Positions 1-8,052 of a stretch of DNA of 35,209 nucleotides are shown here, piece after piece. The notes under the pieces were generated by a model. That model was not told where the DNA came from. It was given only the letters and a program-made list of their open reading frames with translations, and did no database searches. Every line of letters starts with the position of its first letter. The first letter of the stretch is position 1. The DNA is taken from the NCBI GenBank assembly GCA_019117305.1, contig DWZZ01000109.1, forward strand, positions 1 through 35,209, read 5' to 3'. Source of the stretch: Candidatus Mediterraneibacter merdigallinarum (GTDB lineage Bacteria; Bacillota; Clostridia; Lachnospirales; Lachnospiraceae). The position numbers and the translations under genes were made by a program.

Positions 1-1331
1 TGCACCGTCTCACAGAACTGATCCACCGCCGTCATCTTCTCCACCCTATATCCCGCGATCTGCATCATCTCCAGATCCCGCGCCAGGCTTGTCATTTTAC
101 AGGAGATATACACGATCCGCTCTACGCCGTAATTCAGGATCTTCGGCAGCGCCTTCGGATGTATGCCGTCTCTGGGCGGATCCAGAACGATCACGTCCGG
201 CTTTTCTTCAATCTCATCCAGCACCTGAAATACATCGCCTGCTATGAATTTACAATTGGAAATACCGTTGCGTGCGGCGTTTTCCCGTGCCGCCTCCACC
301 GCTTCTTCGACAATTTCCACTCCGACCACTTCTTTTGCCACCGGAGCCAGCACCTGGCTGATGGTTCCGGTGCCGCTGAACAGGTCAAATACTGTCAGAT
401 CCCGGATATCACCGATATATTCCCGCACAGTTTCATACAGAACTTCCGCTCCCCTTGTATTTGGCTGGAAAAAGGAAAAAGGCGTGATCTTAAAATCCAG
501 ACCGAGCAGTTTTTCATAAAAGAAATCCTGCCCGTACAGAATCCTTGTCTCATCACTCTTTACCACATCGGAAAGAGAGTCGTTCAGAATATGAAGAATC
601 CCTACAATCTTTCCTTCCAGTTCCAGCTCAAGCAGCCGATCTGCAAGCGGAGCCAGATCATGTTCTTCCTGGGTTGTAGTCACCAGGTTAACCAGAATTT
701 CTCCTGTTGTATCTCCTCTTCTCAGAAGGAGATGGCGCAGATATCCTGTATGCTGCATTTTTTTATAATAACTGACATTTCTCTCTCGGAAATACTCCAA
801 TACACAGAGGAGGATCTTATTCATATCTTCATGTACCAGCCTGCAGTCTCCCGCTGTCAGCACATCATAGGTACTGCCCTTTTTGTGCAGTCCGAGGGAA
901 AGGGGACCGTCCTTATATTCGTCCCCGAAAGAAAACTCCATCTTATTGCGGTATCCGAATTCTTTCGGACTGGCCTTGACGCCCTCAAAAATATAGTCGC
1001 CTCTGACCGCCTCATCCATCAGTCTGCGGATCTGTCCTTCCTTCATCTTCATCTGCTCTTCATAGGGCATGGTCTGATACATACATCCCCCGCAGGCCGG
1101 AAAGATGCTGCAGACCGGCTCTCTCGTTTCAAGAGGAGATTTCTCCAGTACTTCCAGAAGTCTCCCTTCCGCATTTCCCCGCTTAAATTTGTTGATTATA
1201 AAGCGGACTTTCTGTCCCGGAATTCCGTTTTTCACTGTAACATACCTATCCTCTTCCCGGATATAGACAATCCCTTTATTCGGAAAGTCCACTCGTTCTA
1301 TTACTCCTTCAAAAATCTGTCCTTTTTTCAT
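1..1331 (-). CDS. rlmD: RlmD/RumA-family 23S rRNA (uracil-C5)-methyltransferase, 3' end cut by window
   Basis: This is a SAM-dependent RNA m5U methyltransferase of the TrmA/RumA family that modifies 23S rRNA in the cytoplasm. I translated it from ATG at 1331 (MKKGQIFEGVIERVDF). The N-terminal part looks like a TRAM domain. A cluster-type cysteine pattern C-x5-C-x2-C follows (CSIFPACGGC, about 1091-1122). Then come the SAM-binding motif FDLFSGTGTIS (about 375-410), the DPPRDG motif IV (about 165-185) and the catalytic-cysteine motif ISCKMTSLARDL (about 70-105). The reading frame is open to base 1, so only the last few dozen residues are missing. It lies downstream of a terminator-like hairpin at 1363-1384. 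RlmD, RlmCD and other paralogues in this family cannot be told apart from sequence alone, so the exact target uridine is uncertain. Confidence 0.9.
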   Translation of the reverse strand, partial: MKKGQIFEGVIERVDFPNKGIVYIREEDRYVTVKNGIPGQKVRFIINKFKRGNAEGRLLEVLEKSPLETREPVCSIFPACGGCMYQTMPYEEQMKMKEGQIRRLMDEAVRGDYIFEGVKASPKEFGYRNKMEFSFGDEYKDGPLSLGLHKKGSTYDVLTAGDCRLVHEDMNKILLCVLEYFRERNVSYYKKMQHTGYLRHLLLRRGDTTGEILVNLVTTTQEEHDLAPLADRLLELELEGKIVGILHILNDSLSDVVKSDETRILYGQDFFYEKLLGLDFKITPFSFFQPNTRGAEVLYETVREYIGDIRDLTVFDLFSGTGTISQVLAPVAKEVVGVEIVEEAVEAARENAARNGISNCKFIAGDVFQVLDEIEEKPDVIVLDPPRDGIHPKALPKILNYGVERIVYISCKMTSLARDLEMMQIAGYRVEKMTAVDQFCETV

Positions 1332-1362
1332 TCTTTTCTCCAAATTTTCAGACGATTCCCAC

Positions 1363-1384
1363 AAAAAGGGGGCCGTCCCCTTTT
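1363..1384 (-). terminator. hairpin plus T-tract ahead of the rRNA methyltransferase
   Basis: On the minus strand the sequence reads AAAAGGGG, a 5-base loop, CCCCTTTT, then another T. It is a perfect 8-bp stem in intrinsic-terminator form. It lies only 32 bases before the methyltransferase start, so it either ends upstream transcription or acts as a leader attenuator. Confidence 0.6.
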
Positions 1385-1419
1385 CCTCAAGTTTTCAGAA
1401 AATTTTCTTGTTTTCGCAA

Positions 1420-1452
1420 TAAAAGAGGCAGGGTGCATTGTGCATCCCGCCT
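1420..1452 (-). terminator. intrinsic terminator after the small membrane protein gene
   Basis: The minus strand carries AGGCGGGATGCA and TGCACCCTGCCT, pairing over 12 positions with one mismatch, followed by CTTTTATT. It sits 41 bases past the stop codon of the 1493-1732 gene. Confidence 0.7.
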
Positions 1453-1492
1453 GTATTCTGTTCGTTTCTTTATTAATTCTGCTGCTGATATT

Positions 1493-1732
1493 TTATACCT
1501 GATCTTCTTCACTGAAGTAATCATCGAAGTCATCGTCAAAATCATCTTCGAAATCTTCCAGATAATCCGGTGTGAAGAAACGGTATACTGCATATGCAAT
1601 TCCCGCAACTGCCGCCACTGCGCCGATAATAGCCAGTACCCAGATCACTGTATTTTTCTGTTTCTCATCTTCATTTCTTTTCAGCAAATCACTTAATTTT
1701 GATTCAGCAATAAATTCTTCTACCTTGCTCAT
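1493..1732 (-). CDS. small acidic single-pass membrane protein, function unknown
   Basis: I do not recognise a named family. The 79-residue product has three parts. A charged N-terminal segment of about 27 residues comes first. A single hydrophobic helix follows (about residues 28-52, VIWVLAIIGAVAAVAGIAYAV). The C-terminal tail is strongly acidic and repeats Asp-Asp-Phe/Tyr units (DDFDDDFDDYF). There is no signal-peptidase site, so the protein is probably anchored with the acidic tail on one membrane face. An AAAGGA ribosome site precedes the ATG. The gene stands alone between a terminator at 1420-1452 and the helicase gene. Proteins of this shape occur next to pcrA in gut clostridia, but I cannot assign a role. 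Confidence 0.7.
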   Translation of the reverse strand: MSKVEEFIAESKLSDLLKRNEDEKQKNTVIWVLAIIGAVAAVAGIAYAVYRFFTPDYLEDFEDDFDDDFDDYFSEEDQV

Positions 1733-1847
1733 AATACACGTCCTTTCCCCGTCTGCCGACAGCGGTTTACTTTCTGTTATTATAACACTAACATTTTCAA
1801 TTTACTACTAATTTATTACAAATTGATAGGAAACTTCACGCATCTGC

Positions 1848-4127
1848 TTATAATTTAACCAGTTTTGCAAACATGGCAAACATTTTTCTTGTCCCGGCCC
1901 CGTCAAATTCCACAGTTACCTCATAGTCCCTGCCGCCTTCTTTTATGTCCAGCACCGTGCCTTCTCCGAATTTCACATGCCGCACCCGGTCGCCTACGCC
2001 GTATGGAAGTCCGTCCGATGTCTTTGCTGCAAGCTGGCTTCCCTTCTGTAAAGAAGAAAACGGCTGTTTTTCTGCTCTTTGTTTCTGTTCCCGGGCATAG
2101 CCGGCCGCAAATGGTTTTGCCCGGAATGCTTCTCTTGCATTGCGGTATGTATTCTGAACAGGGATCTCCTCATCCTTCTCCATCTTAACTGCCCCGGTGT
2201 CCAGAATTTCAAACGGAATTTCTCTGATAAAGCGCGACATCTTGTTAAACTGGGTCTCGCCCCGGATCATTCTCCGCCGCGCGCAGGTCAGCGTCAGCTT
2301 CTCTTCGGCCCGGGTAATTCCCACATAACAGAGCCTGCGTTCCTCCTCCAGTTCTTCCTTATCATCTGCTGTAATCGTCATATAACTGGGGAAAAGACCG
2401 TCTTCCATTCCTGCAAGATACACATGGGGGAATTCCAGGCCTTTGGCGCTGTGGAGCGTCATCAGTACCACATAATCCTGTTTCTCATCCAGACTGTCAA
2501 TGTCCGCCACCAGAGCCACTTCTTCCAGGAAACCGCTGAGCGTGGCCTTCTCTCCCCGGTCCTGGCAGTCTTCTTCATATGCCGCGGCTTTGCTCACCAG
2601 TTCGTCAATATTTTCAATCCGGGCCTGTGCGTCCTCCGGATCATCTGCGTCCAGATTCTCTATATATGCTGTCTTTTCAATAATTTCTCCCAGCAGATCC
2701 GTCAGACTTTCCCGCTCTGCCTGTCCTTTGAAATATTCAATCAGGGCGGCAAATGAATCCAGCTTGGATGCGCTCCGCCCCACTCCCGGGATCAGATCCG
2801 GCGCCAGCAGCGCCTCATAAAAACCGATTCCTCTCTGAGCCGCCGACTCCTGAATCCGGTTAATCGTGGTAAGCCCGATCCCTCTCTTGGGCACATTAAT
2901 GATTCTCCGCACTGCCAGATCATCCATTCCATTGTCAATGGTCTTCAGATATGCGAGAATATCTTTAATTTCCCTACGGGCATAGAAATTAATGCCGCCT
3001 ACAATTTTATAAGGAATACTCATTGCCACAAACTTTTCTTCCAGCAAACGGGACTGGGCATTTGTCCGGTAAAGCACGGCATGATCCTCATAGGACGCTC
3101 CCTCACGGACTTCTTCTGCCACATCCTCTGCAATAAACTCTGCCTCGTCATAAGCTGTATCAAACTGGCGCAGCTGAATCTTATCCCCCTCTCCATTGGC
3201 CGTCCAGAGCGTTTTCTCCTTCCTGCCCTTATTGTTCCGGATCACATGATTCGCCGCGCTTAATATATTTCCTGTTGAACGATAATTCTGCTCCAGCTTA
3301 ATCACCCTGGCGTCCGGAAACTCTTTCTCAAAATCCAGAATATTTCTGATGTTCGCGCCCCGGAATTTATAAATAGACTGATCGTCATCGCCGACCACAC
3401 AGAGATTCCGGTATTTCCCTGCAAGCAGGCTTACAAGCTTAAACTGAACCGTATTGGTATCCTGATACTCATCCACCATAATATAGCGGAACCGTTCCTG
3501 ATAGTTTTCCCTTACATCCGGCTGCGTATCCAGAAGCTGGACAGTCTTTACAAGAAGATCGTCAAAATCAAGGGCATTATTTGCTTTCAGCTGGGCTTCA
3601 TACTCCCGGTAGGCCCTGGCAATTTTCTGCTGCGCGAAATCGCCTCCCGCATTCAGTTCAAATTCATCAGGAAGTATCATTTCATTTTTTGCAGAAGAAA
3701 TCACAGACAGGAGCATCCGCTCCTTAAACTTTTTCGTATCAATGTCAGCCTTTCTGCAGACTTCTTTCATAAGGGTCTTCTGATCGTCTGTATCGTAAAT
3801 AGTAAAACGGTTATCATACCCCAGCCTGTCAATAAAACGTCTCAGAATTCTGACGCAGGCGGAATGGAAAGTACTTACCCAGATACTCTCTGAACCGAAT
3901 CCTACCAGATCGTCCACTCTCTGTCTCATCTCCCCGGCCGCCTTGTTGGTAAATGTAATGGCAAGAATATTCCAGGGATTGACTCCTCTTTCCTCGATCA
4001 GATATGCAATACGGTGCGTCAGCACTCTTGTCTTTCCCGAACCGGCGCCGGCCAGAATCAGCAGCGGGCCGTCTGTATGAAATACCGCTTCCCGCTGCGG
4101 TTCATTCAAATTATCATATATGCTCAT
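1848..4127 (-). CDS. pcrA: ATP-dependent DNA helicase PcrA (UvrD/Rep superfamily 1A)
   Basis: This 3'-5' SF1A DNA helicase acts in nucleotide excision repair, clearing RecA filaments and plasmid or rolling-circle replication. All family motifs are present: Walker A AGAGSGKT near residue 26, TFTNKAAGEMR (Ia), VDEYQDTN (II), VVGDDDQSIYKFRGA (III), NYRS (IV), MTLHSAKGLEF (V) and CYVGITRAEEKL (VI). The C-terminus carries the Tudor-like RNA-polymerase-contact fold (GVGDRVRHVKFGEGTV). The length of 759 residues is normal. I chose ATG 4127 because AAGGAG lies 6 bases before it. The in-frame upstream ATG at 4166 would lie ahead of the predicted transcription start, since the -10 is at 4155-4160. The gene is monocistronic and divergent from the DUF1836 gene. 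Confidence 0.97.
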   Translation of the reverse strand: MSIYDNLNEPQREAVFHTDGPLLILAGAGSGKTRVLTHRIAYLIEERGVNPWNILAITFTNKAAGEMRQRVDDLVGFGSESIWVSTFHSACVRILRRFIDRLGYDNRFTIYDTDDQKTLMKEVCRKADIDTKKFKERMLLSVISSAKNEMILPDEFELNAGGDFAQQKIARAYREYEAQLKANNALDFDDLLVKTVQLLDTQPDVRENYQERFRYIMVDEYQDTNTVQFKLVSLLAGKYRNLCVVGDDDQSIYKFRGANIRNILDFEKEFPDARVIKLEQNYRSTGNILSAANHVIRNNKGRKEKTLWTANGEGDKIQLRQFDTAYDEAEFIAEDVAEEVREGASYEDHAVLYRTNAQSRLLEEKFVAMSIPYKIVGGINFYARREIKDILAYLKTIDNGMDDLAVRRIINVPKRGIGLTTINRIQESAAQRGIGFYEALLAPDLIPGVGRSASKLDSFAALIEYFKGQAERESLTDLLGEIIEKTAYIENLDADDPEDAQARIENIDELVSKAAAYEEDCQDRGEKATLSGFLEEVALVADIDSLDEKQDYVVLMTLHSAKGLEFPHVYLAGMEDGLFPSYMTITADDKEELEEERRLCYVGITRAEEKLTLTCARRRMIRGETQFNKMSRFIREIPFEILDTGAVKMEKDEEIPVQNTYRNAREAFRAKPFAAGYAREQKQRAEKQPFSSLQKGSQLAAKTSDGLPYGVGDRVRHVKFGEGTVLDIKEGGRDYEVTVEFDGAGTRKMFAMFAKLVKL

Positions 4128-4154
4128 AGAATTCTCCTTTTCTTCAGTATTACC

Positions 4155-4183
4155 ATTATTGAACACCCCTTCCCGATTGTCAA
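4155..4183 (-). promoter_or_regulatory. sigma-A-type promoter of pcrA
   Basis: On the minus strand, TTGACA (4183-4178), a 17-base spacer and AATAAT (4160-4155) form a near-consensus promoter. Predicted transcription starts around 4148, about 20 bases before the chosen ATG. Confidence 0.8.
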
Positions 4184-4194
4184 CCGGATTTTAC

Positions 4195-4223
4195 TTGCCA
4201 TCTGGTTTTGATTACTATATAAT
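4195..4223 (+). promoter_or_regulatory. sigma-A-type promoter of the DUF1836 gene
   Basis: TTGCCA (4195-4200), a 17-base spacer and a consensus TATAAT (4218-4223) lie upstream of ATG 4244. A GAGGTGAT ribosome site is in between. The promoter is divergent from the pcrA promoter, and the two -35 boxes lie 11 bases apart. Confidence 0.85.
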
Positions 4224-4243
4224 AAATGTACTGAGGTGATAAT

Positions 4244-4852
4244 ATGACAATTGATACAAATGATATACTGAACAGCATTCTGGAAAGTCTCTCCCGCATT
4301 GATTATATCCGTCCGGAAGAGATTCCGAATATAGATCTGTACATGGATCAGGTCACGACATTCATGGACACACAGCTGGCGGCCACAAAAAGATATGACG
4401 AAGACAAAATCCTGACCAAGACAATGATCAACAATTACACGAAGAACAATCTGCTTCCGCCGCCGCTGAAAAAAAAATACTCCAAGGAGCATGTGCTTCT
4501 GCTGATTTTTATCTATTATTTTAAAAACATCCTGTCCATAAAGGATATTGAAATTGTATTAAAGCCTTTGAAAGAAAAGTATTTTTCCGGGGATGAGGAG
4601 GTAGATCTGTCAGATCTCTATGAAGAAATCTGCAGTATGGAAAAAAGCCGGATCGAACCTCTGCAGGAAGCGGTCAAAGCTGCTTATGACCGGTCTATGG
4701 AAACATTTTCCGGTGTTTCAGACAAAGAGAACCGGGATGAGCTTCAGCTCTTTGCGTTTATCTGCAATCTGAGTTTTGACGTCTATCTTAAGAAAACGAT
4801 GATTGAAAAAATTATCGACGGTCTGGCTGTAAAAGACAAAAAGGATGAGTAG
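4244..4852 (+). CDS. DUF1836 domain protein, predicted MerR-like transcriptional regulator
   Basis: This 202-residue cytosolic protein belongs to the DUF1836 family, which is widespread in Firmicutes. The hallmark segment lies around residues 63-90 (LTKTMINNYTKNNLLPPP, then KKYSKEHVLLLIFIYY). It resembles the helix-turn-helix plus wing of MerR-like proteins, in which the Thr-Lys-x-Met-Ile-Asn-Asn-Tyr helix would contact DNA. The remainder is helical and charged. No effector site is visible. The gene has its own strong promoter and a downstream terminator, so it is a single-gene unit. The family name is secure, but the DNA-binding role is inferred and the target is unknown. Confidence 0.85.
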   Translation: MTIDTNDILNSILESLSRIDYIRPEEIPNIDLYMDQVTTFMDTQLAATKRYDEDKILTKTMINNYTKNNLLPPPLKKKYSKEHVLLLIFIYYFKNILSIKDIEIVLKPLKEKYFSGDEEVDLSDLYEEICSMEKSRIEPLQEAVKAAYDRSMETFSGVSDKENRDELQLFAFICNLSFDVYLKKTMIEKIIDGLAVKDKKDE

Positions 4853-4857
4853 AACCG

Positions 4858-4897
4858 GGCGCTGATTCCAGATCGGAACCAGCGCCTCACTTTTTAT
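4858..4897 (+). terminator. intrinsic terminator after the DUF1836 gene
   Basis: GGCGCTG/CAGCGCC extends inward through TTCC/GGAA with one mismatch and is followed by TCACTTTTTATTT. It starts 5 bases after the stop codon and its T-tract overlaps the end of the convergent yerC-like gene. Confidence 0.85.
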
Positions 4898-5187
4898 TTC
4901 TCTTTATCAATTCTTTCAAATACCATGTCATACCCGTCGTTTCCATAATTCAGGGAACGGTTCACCCTGCTGATCGTAGCGGTTGACGCGCCGGTTTTCT
5001 CCGCAATCTCAAGATACGTTTTCTGATCACGAAGCATTTTCGCGACCTCAAATCTCTGGGAAAGAGAAAGAAGCTCGTTAATTGTACAGATATCTTCAAA
5101 AAAGGTATAACATTCTTCTTTATTTTTCAAACTGAGAATGGCACTAAACAGATAGTCTACCGCCTCTGTCCGTATTTTTTTGCTCAT
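4894..5187 (-). CDS. yerC: YerC/YecD-family TrpR-like DNA-binding protein
   Basis: This small cytosolic helix-turn-helix protein (97 residues) belongs to the YerC/YecD family of TrpR-superfamily regulators. The TrpR-like core is visible as ELLSLSQRFEVAKML (about residues 35-49). The DNA-reading helices follow in TYLEIAEKTGASTATISRVNR (split at about residues 57-77). The length is typical. ATG 5187 is preceded by AAGGAG with a slightly long spacer. A plausible promoter at 5253-5281 drives it. In Firmicutes this protein is often encoded next to pcrA, as here. A tryptophan-binding function has not been shown for this branch, and the operator is unknown. Confidence 0.9.
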   Translation of the reverse strand: MSKKIRTEAVDYLFSAILSLKNKEECYTFFEDICTINELLSLSQRFEVAKMLRDQKTYLEIAEKTGASTATISRVNRSLNYGNDGYDMVFERIDKEK

Positions 5188-5219
5188 ATTTATCTAATCT
5201 CCTTTTCAGATTCAGATTA

Positions 5220-5250
5220 ATAAAAAACGGCAGCCTGGAAAGCTACCGTT
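5220..5250 (-). terminator. intrinsic terminator after the PHP phosphoesterase gene
   Basis: On the minus strand AACGGTAGC pairs with GCTGCCGTT (9 bp, one G-T) and is followed by TTTTTT. It overlaps the predicted start point of the yerC promoter, so it most likely ends the upstream PHP transcript. Confidence 0.8.
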
Positions 5251-5252
5251 AC

Positions 5253-5281
5253 ATTTTAGCACACTAAATTCTTAAAGTCCA
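5253..5281 (-). promoter_or_regulatory. likely promoter of the yerC-like gene
   Basis: On the minus strand, TGGACT (5281-5276), a 17-base spacer and TAAAAT (5258-5253) with an extended TGC in front form a reasonable promoter. The -35 box is only a partial match. Confidence 0.5.
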
Positions 5282-5347
5282 CCTTTTTATAATGTTTCTG
5301 CCGATTTTCATTTACTTTTCCGGCCGGCCGTTCTCAGTCGGTCCGTT

Positions 5348-6073
5348 TTACAGCGTTCTGCCTATGTTCAGAAATGGTCTGACCTTCTCAAAATCTGTTG
5401 TTGCCACCAGTTCTTCCGGGAAATTGCAATACTCCAGGAGTTCCTTTGCCCGTTCAAAATTGCCTGCGTCCACATCTATATGCGCATCGCTTCCTGTCGT
5501 AATGGGAACCCCGTACTGACGGCAGAGATCCAGCATAACAAGCATGTTTTCCCTTGCGTTTACCCTGCTGCTCTGGGGACGGAGAGATGAATTGTTCAGT
5601 TCCAGAAGTGTTCCGGTTTCCTTCGCCGTTTTTACCAGCACCTCATAGTCTACAGGGACTCTGCTGTCGTCCGGATGCCCGATAATATTAATGTATGGCT
5701 TTTTCATTACTTCCACATAAGCACGGGTATTGTTCTCCACAGTAGCCTCACTCTGATAGCACGGCGGATGAATACTGGCAATGGCAATGTCCAGTCCTTT
5801 GCAGACATCCTCCGGAAGATCCACCGTTCCGTCAGAATCCATAATATTCAGCTCCGCGCCCATCAACAGCTGCACCCCGTTCATCTGCCTTGGAATCACA
5901 TCATAATTCATAAAATAAAACAGGCCGCATGTCTTTTCCAGCTGAGGCGCATGTTCTGTAATTGCCAGCGCCTGCAGTCCTTTTGCAGCGGCTGCCCGGG
6001 CCATCTCCGACAGTGTGCTGTAGGCATGACCGCTGGCGATTGTATGAGAATGTGTATCGACAAGAATTTCCAT
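5348..6073 (-). CDS. PHP-domain metal-dependent phosphoesterase (YcdX type)
   Basis: This 241-residue cytosolic hydrolase of the PHP (polymerase and histidinol phosphatase) family is closest in layout to YcdX. Metal-binding motifs appear in the expected order: DTHSHT at residues 7-12, ITEHAP near 38-43, GAELNI near 71-76, ASIHPP near 98-103, IGHPDD near 134-139 and TGSDAH near 193-198. The conserved histidines and aspartates are all intact, so the trinuclear metal site should form. The start is supported by AAAGGAGG 9 bases upstream. The gene is a single transcription unit with a promoter at 6112-6140 and a terminator at 5220-5250. The physiological substrate is unknown, and histidinol-phosphatase activity should not be assumed. 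Confidence 0.9.
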   Translation of the reverse strand: MEILVDTHSHTIASGHAYSTLSEMARAAAAKGLQALAITEHAPQLEKTCGLFYFMNYDVIPRQMNGVQLLMGAELNIMDSDGTVDLPEDVCKGLDIAIASIHPPCYQSEATVENNTRAYVEVMKKPYINIIGHPDDSRVPVDYEVLVKTAKETGTLLELNNSSLRPQSSRVNARENMLVMLDLCRQYGVPITTGSDAHIDVDAGNFERAKELLEYCNFPEELVATTDFEKVRPFLNIGRTL

Positions 6074-6111
6074 AATTGCCTTCCTCCTTTAAATCTCTGT
6101 TCTGCGTCCAA

Positions 6112-6140
6112 AGTATAGCACATTTTCCTGCATTTTTCCA
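6112..6140 (-). promoter_or_regulatory. promoter of the PHP phosphoesterase gene
   Basis: On the minus strand TGGAAA (6140-6135), a 17-base spacer and TATACT (6117-6112) with an extended TGC form the promoter. Its -35 box directly abuts the -35 box of the divergent promoter at 6141-6169. Confidence 0.65.
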
Positions 6141-6169
6141 TTGTCGCCGCGTTTCTTAAATGCTATAAT
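6141..6169 (+). promoter_or_regulatory. promoter of the zinc-ribbon membrane protein gene
   Basis: TTGTCG (6141-6146), a 17-base spacer and a perfect TATAAT (6164-6169) lie upstream of a GAGAGGAG ribosome site and ATG 6230. It is back-to-back with the PHP promoter. Confidence 0.8.
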
Positions 6170-6229
6170 ACTATTGTTGCAAATTTTGTTGATTAAAACG
6201 AGAGGCGTACAAAAGAGAGGAGTATACAT

Positions 6230-7483
6230 ATGAAGTGTCCAATATGCGGGAAAGATGTTGAACTGAAGAACAGACAGGTTGGCACCGATGAAAACGGGGA
6301 GCCGGTCTTTAACGAATACGCAATCTGCCGGGATTGCAAAAAGCAGTGGAACCTTGACAAACAGCGTGCGAAAAAAATGGCCGCCAAAGCGGCTGCAGCG
6401 CCTGTGGCCGGATCAGAAAGGAAAAGTCCAGTTTCGGAAGCCGTAAAAGTAAAAGCGCCTGCTCCGGAAAAAGAAGCAGCCCTCCGGAAAGCTGCCGAAA
6501 AAAATACCCCGGCTGAAAAGGCGTCTGCTGAAAAAAAAGCTGCGGAACAGGAAGCTTCTGAAAAAAACAGGCCTGTAAAAAGAACCGCGCCGCGCAAAAA
6601 AGCTGCCGGATCGGAAGAGGAAAGACATTCCGAATCGGCATCTTCAGGATCCGGAACCAGAAAAGCAGGAACGGACAAGACGAAAGCCGCCGCCAGAAAG
6701 AGTTCTGACGGCACGGACCGTACCGGGAAATCCGGGGGGACAGGCTCTGTCAAAAGCCGTCCCGCAAAGAAACGTACAGAAGAATCATCCTCTTCGGAAA
6801 CTGCGGAAGATAAGCGTTATGCGAACATCCCCTCTGAGAAAGTCCGGGCGAAACGTGAAAAGGCAGTACGAAAAGGCTATGAAGATATGCTTTCTACTGA
6901 CCCGAAACATAAAGCCGTGCGCAAAAAGGCGGCAGATGATAAAGATGATGAAAAAGAAACCTTAAAAGCTTCTTCCGGCAAACGCCGCGACGATGTAAAA
7001 GCCGCGCGCAAAGCTCCGGAACCGGAATTTGATGACAGTTATGACGACGACGATTTTGATTATGATGACGTTGTGCCGAGATTCCGCGCAATGCGTATTG
7101 TAATGGGCGTACTCTCTCTTCTCGGTTTCGCATTCTTTATATATAATGGATTTATAGACGGCCTTCAGGGTGTTTCTTCCGGAAGCGGTTCTTCCGGTAC
7201 GACATATATTATTCTGGCCCTCTGTTTCCTTGTAGCTGCTATGCTGTACTTCATTATGATGAGAAAAAACACTGTCTTTGCTTTCCTGCTTCCTATGTTG
7301 TTCTACCTTGGCGGTGCCATCGCAGCATTTCTTATGAGAGGAAATGATACACTTCTCCTGGTTTCTGCAGCCGCAGGCGGAGTACTGGCCGTAATTTCAT
7401 TAATTATGGCCATTGCTTCAAGAGGTTCAGGCATGGAAGATGACGACTATGATGATCCGTTTGAAGATGAACACGACAATTAA
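6230..7483 (+). CDS. zinc-ribbon protein with long charged linker and four C-terminal membrane helices
   Basis: I do not recognise a named family for the whole protein. The 417 residues fall into three parts. Residues 1-45 are a zinc ribbon (CPICGKD and CRDCKKQW, two CxxC knuckles). Residues about 45-270 are a low-complexity Lys/Ala/Glu/Ser-rich segment, probably disordered, ending in an Asp/Tyr cluster. Residues about 283-400 contain four hydrophobic helices. The tail is again acidic (MEDDDYDDPFEDE). The layout suggests a membrane-anchored protein with a cytosolic metal-binding head on a flexible tether. It is a single-gene unit with a strong promoter and a perfect terminator. The linker has long A-rich codon runs on the coding strand. 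Function is unknown. Confidence 0.8.
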   Translation: MKCPICGKDVELKNRQVGTDENGEPVFNEYAICRDCKKQWNLDKQRAKKMAAKAAAAPVAGSERKSPVSEAVKVKAPAPEKEAALRKAAEKNTPAEKASAEKKAAEQEASEKNRPVKRTAPRKKAAGSEEERHSESASSGSGTRKAGTDKTKAAARKSSDGTDRTGKSGGTGSVKSRPAKKRTEESSSSETAEDKRYANIPSEKVRAKREKAVRKGYEDMLSTDPKHKAVRKKAADDKDDEKETLKASSGKRRDDVKAARKAPEPEFDDSYDDDDFDYDDVVPRFRAMRIVMGVLSLLGFAFFIYNGFIDGLQGVSSGSGSSGTTYIILALCFLVAAMLYFIMMRKNTVFAFLLPMLFYLGGAIAAFLMRGNDTLLLVSAAAGGVLAVISLIMAIASRGSGMEDDDYDDPFEDEHDN

Positions 7484-7536
7484 CTGCACAAATCTGACAT
7501 CTGAAAAATCAATAAAATATATAACTGAAAATCTGT

Positions 7537-7577
7537 GCCGTTATCTCTGATACAGAGATAACGGCATTTACTTTTTT
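7537..7577 (+). terminator. strong intrinsic terminator
   Basis: GCCGTTATCTCTG and CAGAGATAACGGC form a perfect 13-bp stem with a 3-base loop, followed by ATTTACTTTTTT. It ends the zinc-ribbon gene transcript. Confidence 0.92.
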
Positions 7578-7662
7578 AATACCCTGCTTGTCTCTCTCAA
7601 TCACATTTTTCCATACATATCATATAGTAAAAAAGAATGAAAGCAGTTTCACGGAGGATTAT

Positions 7663-7980
7663 ATGAAAAAGCGTATACTGGCCTCTCTTCTTTCCGCTGT
7701 TCTGACCGCCGGACTTCTTACCGCCTGCTCTGGTGACTCCGGAGACGCCGGCAAATCTGCGCCGGACGATAACAGCTCTGCTGTTCAGGAAGAAGAGAAA
7801 GAACTTACAAAAGTAACCTTAAATGAGGTGGCCCACTCCATCTTTTATGCGCCAATGTATGTGGCAATCGAGGAAGGATATTTTGAGGACGAAGGGATCA
7901 ACCTGGATCTGGTCTGTGGTTTCGGAGATAGCAAGATAGGCAGAGACGGCTCTGAAAAGCCGCGCAAATACGTTGTGTAG
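7663..7980 (+). pseudogene. ABC-transporter substrate-binding lipoprotein, truncated by prophage insertion
   Basis: The 5' end of this gene codes for a periplasmic-type binding lipoprotein of the SsuA/ThiY/NMT1-like group. It has an N-terminal signal peptide (MKKRILASLLSAVLTAGLL) with lipobox LTAC near residue 22 and an acidic/serine linker. The family-typical first strand and helix follow (FYAPMYVAIEEGYFEDEGI, about residues 61-79). Family similarity stops at about Gly-Phe-Gly near residue 88. The last 17 residues (DSKIGRDGSEKPRKYVV) look like unrelated read-through. The CGGAGGATT ribosome site and ATG are intact. Normal members exceed 300 residues. The downstream DNA is prophage, so the 3' remainder should lie beyond the other prophage end, outside this window. 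Confidence 0.8.
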
Positions 7981-8052
7981 AAACATTTTTATTTCTGGCA
8001 TTTTGCACAACGATTTTTCGTCAATTTTTACAAAGAGATGATACAATATTCC
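7915..8052. other. probable prophage-chromosome junction (attachment site region)
   Basis: Coding similarity to the lipoprotein stops around 7918-7930 and the first phage gene ends at 8083. The stretch between carries an inverted repeat, CGTTGTG (7971-7977) and CACAACG (8006-8012), and A+T-rich sequence typical of attachment-site arms. The exact crossover core cannot be fixed without the opposite end. Confidence 0.5.

Noticed and set aside
159-1502. A 447-codon open frame on the plus strand
   Set aside because: It is antisense to the rRNA methyltransferase, whose motifs (C-x5-C-x2-C, DPPRDG, catalytic Cys) are clear on the minus strand. The plus-strand product is Phe/His/Cys-rich with no recognisable domain.
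2079-2756. Plus-strand open frame of 225 codons inside the helicase gene
   Set aside because: Shadow of pcrA; no ribosome site and low-complexity translation.
1848-4166. Longer helicase start at 4166
   Set aside because: It lies upstream of the predicted transcription start, and the AAGGAG site serves the ATG at 4127.
6193-6753. Minus-strand 186-codon frame rich in Phe/Ala/Ser
   Set aside because: Antisense of the Lys/Ala/Glu-rich linker of the zinc-ribbon gene, whose codon bias opens the opposite frame.
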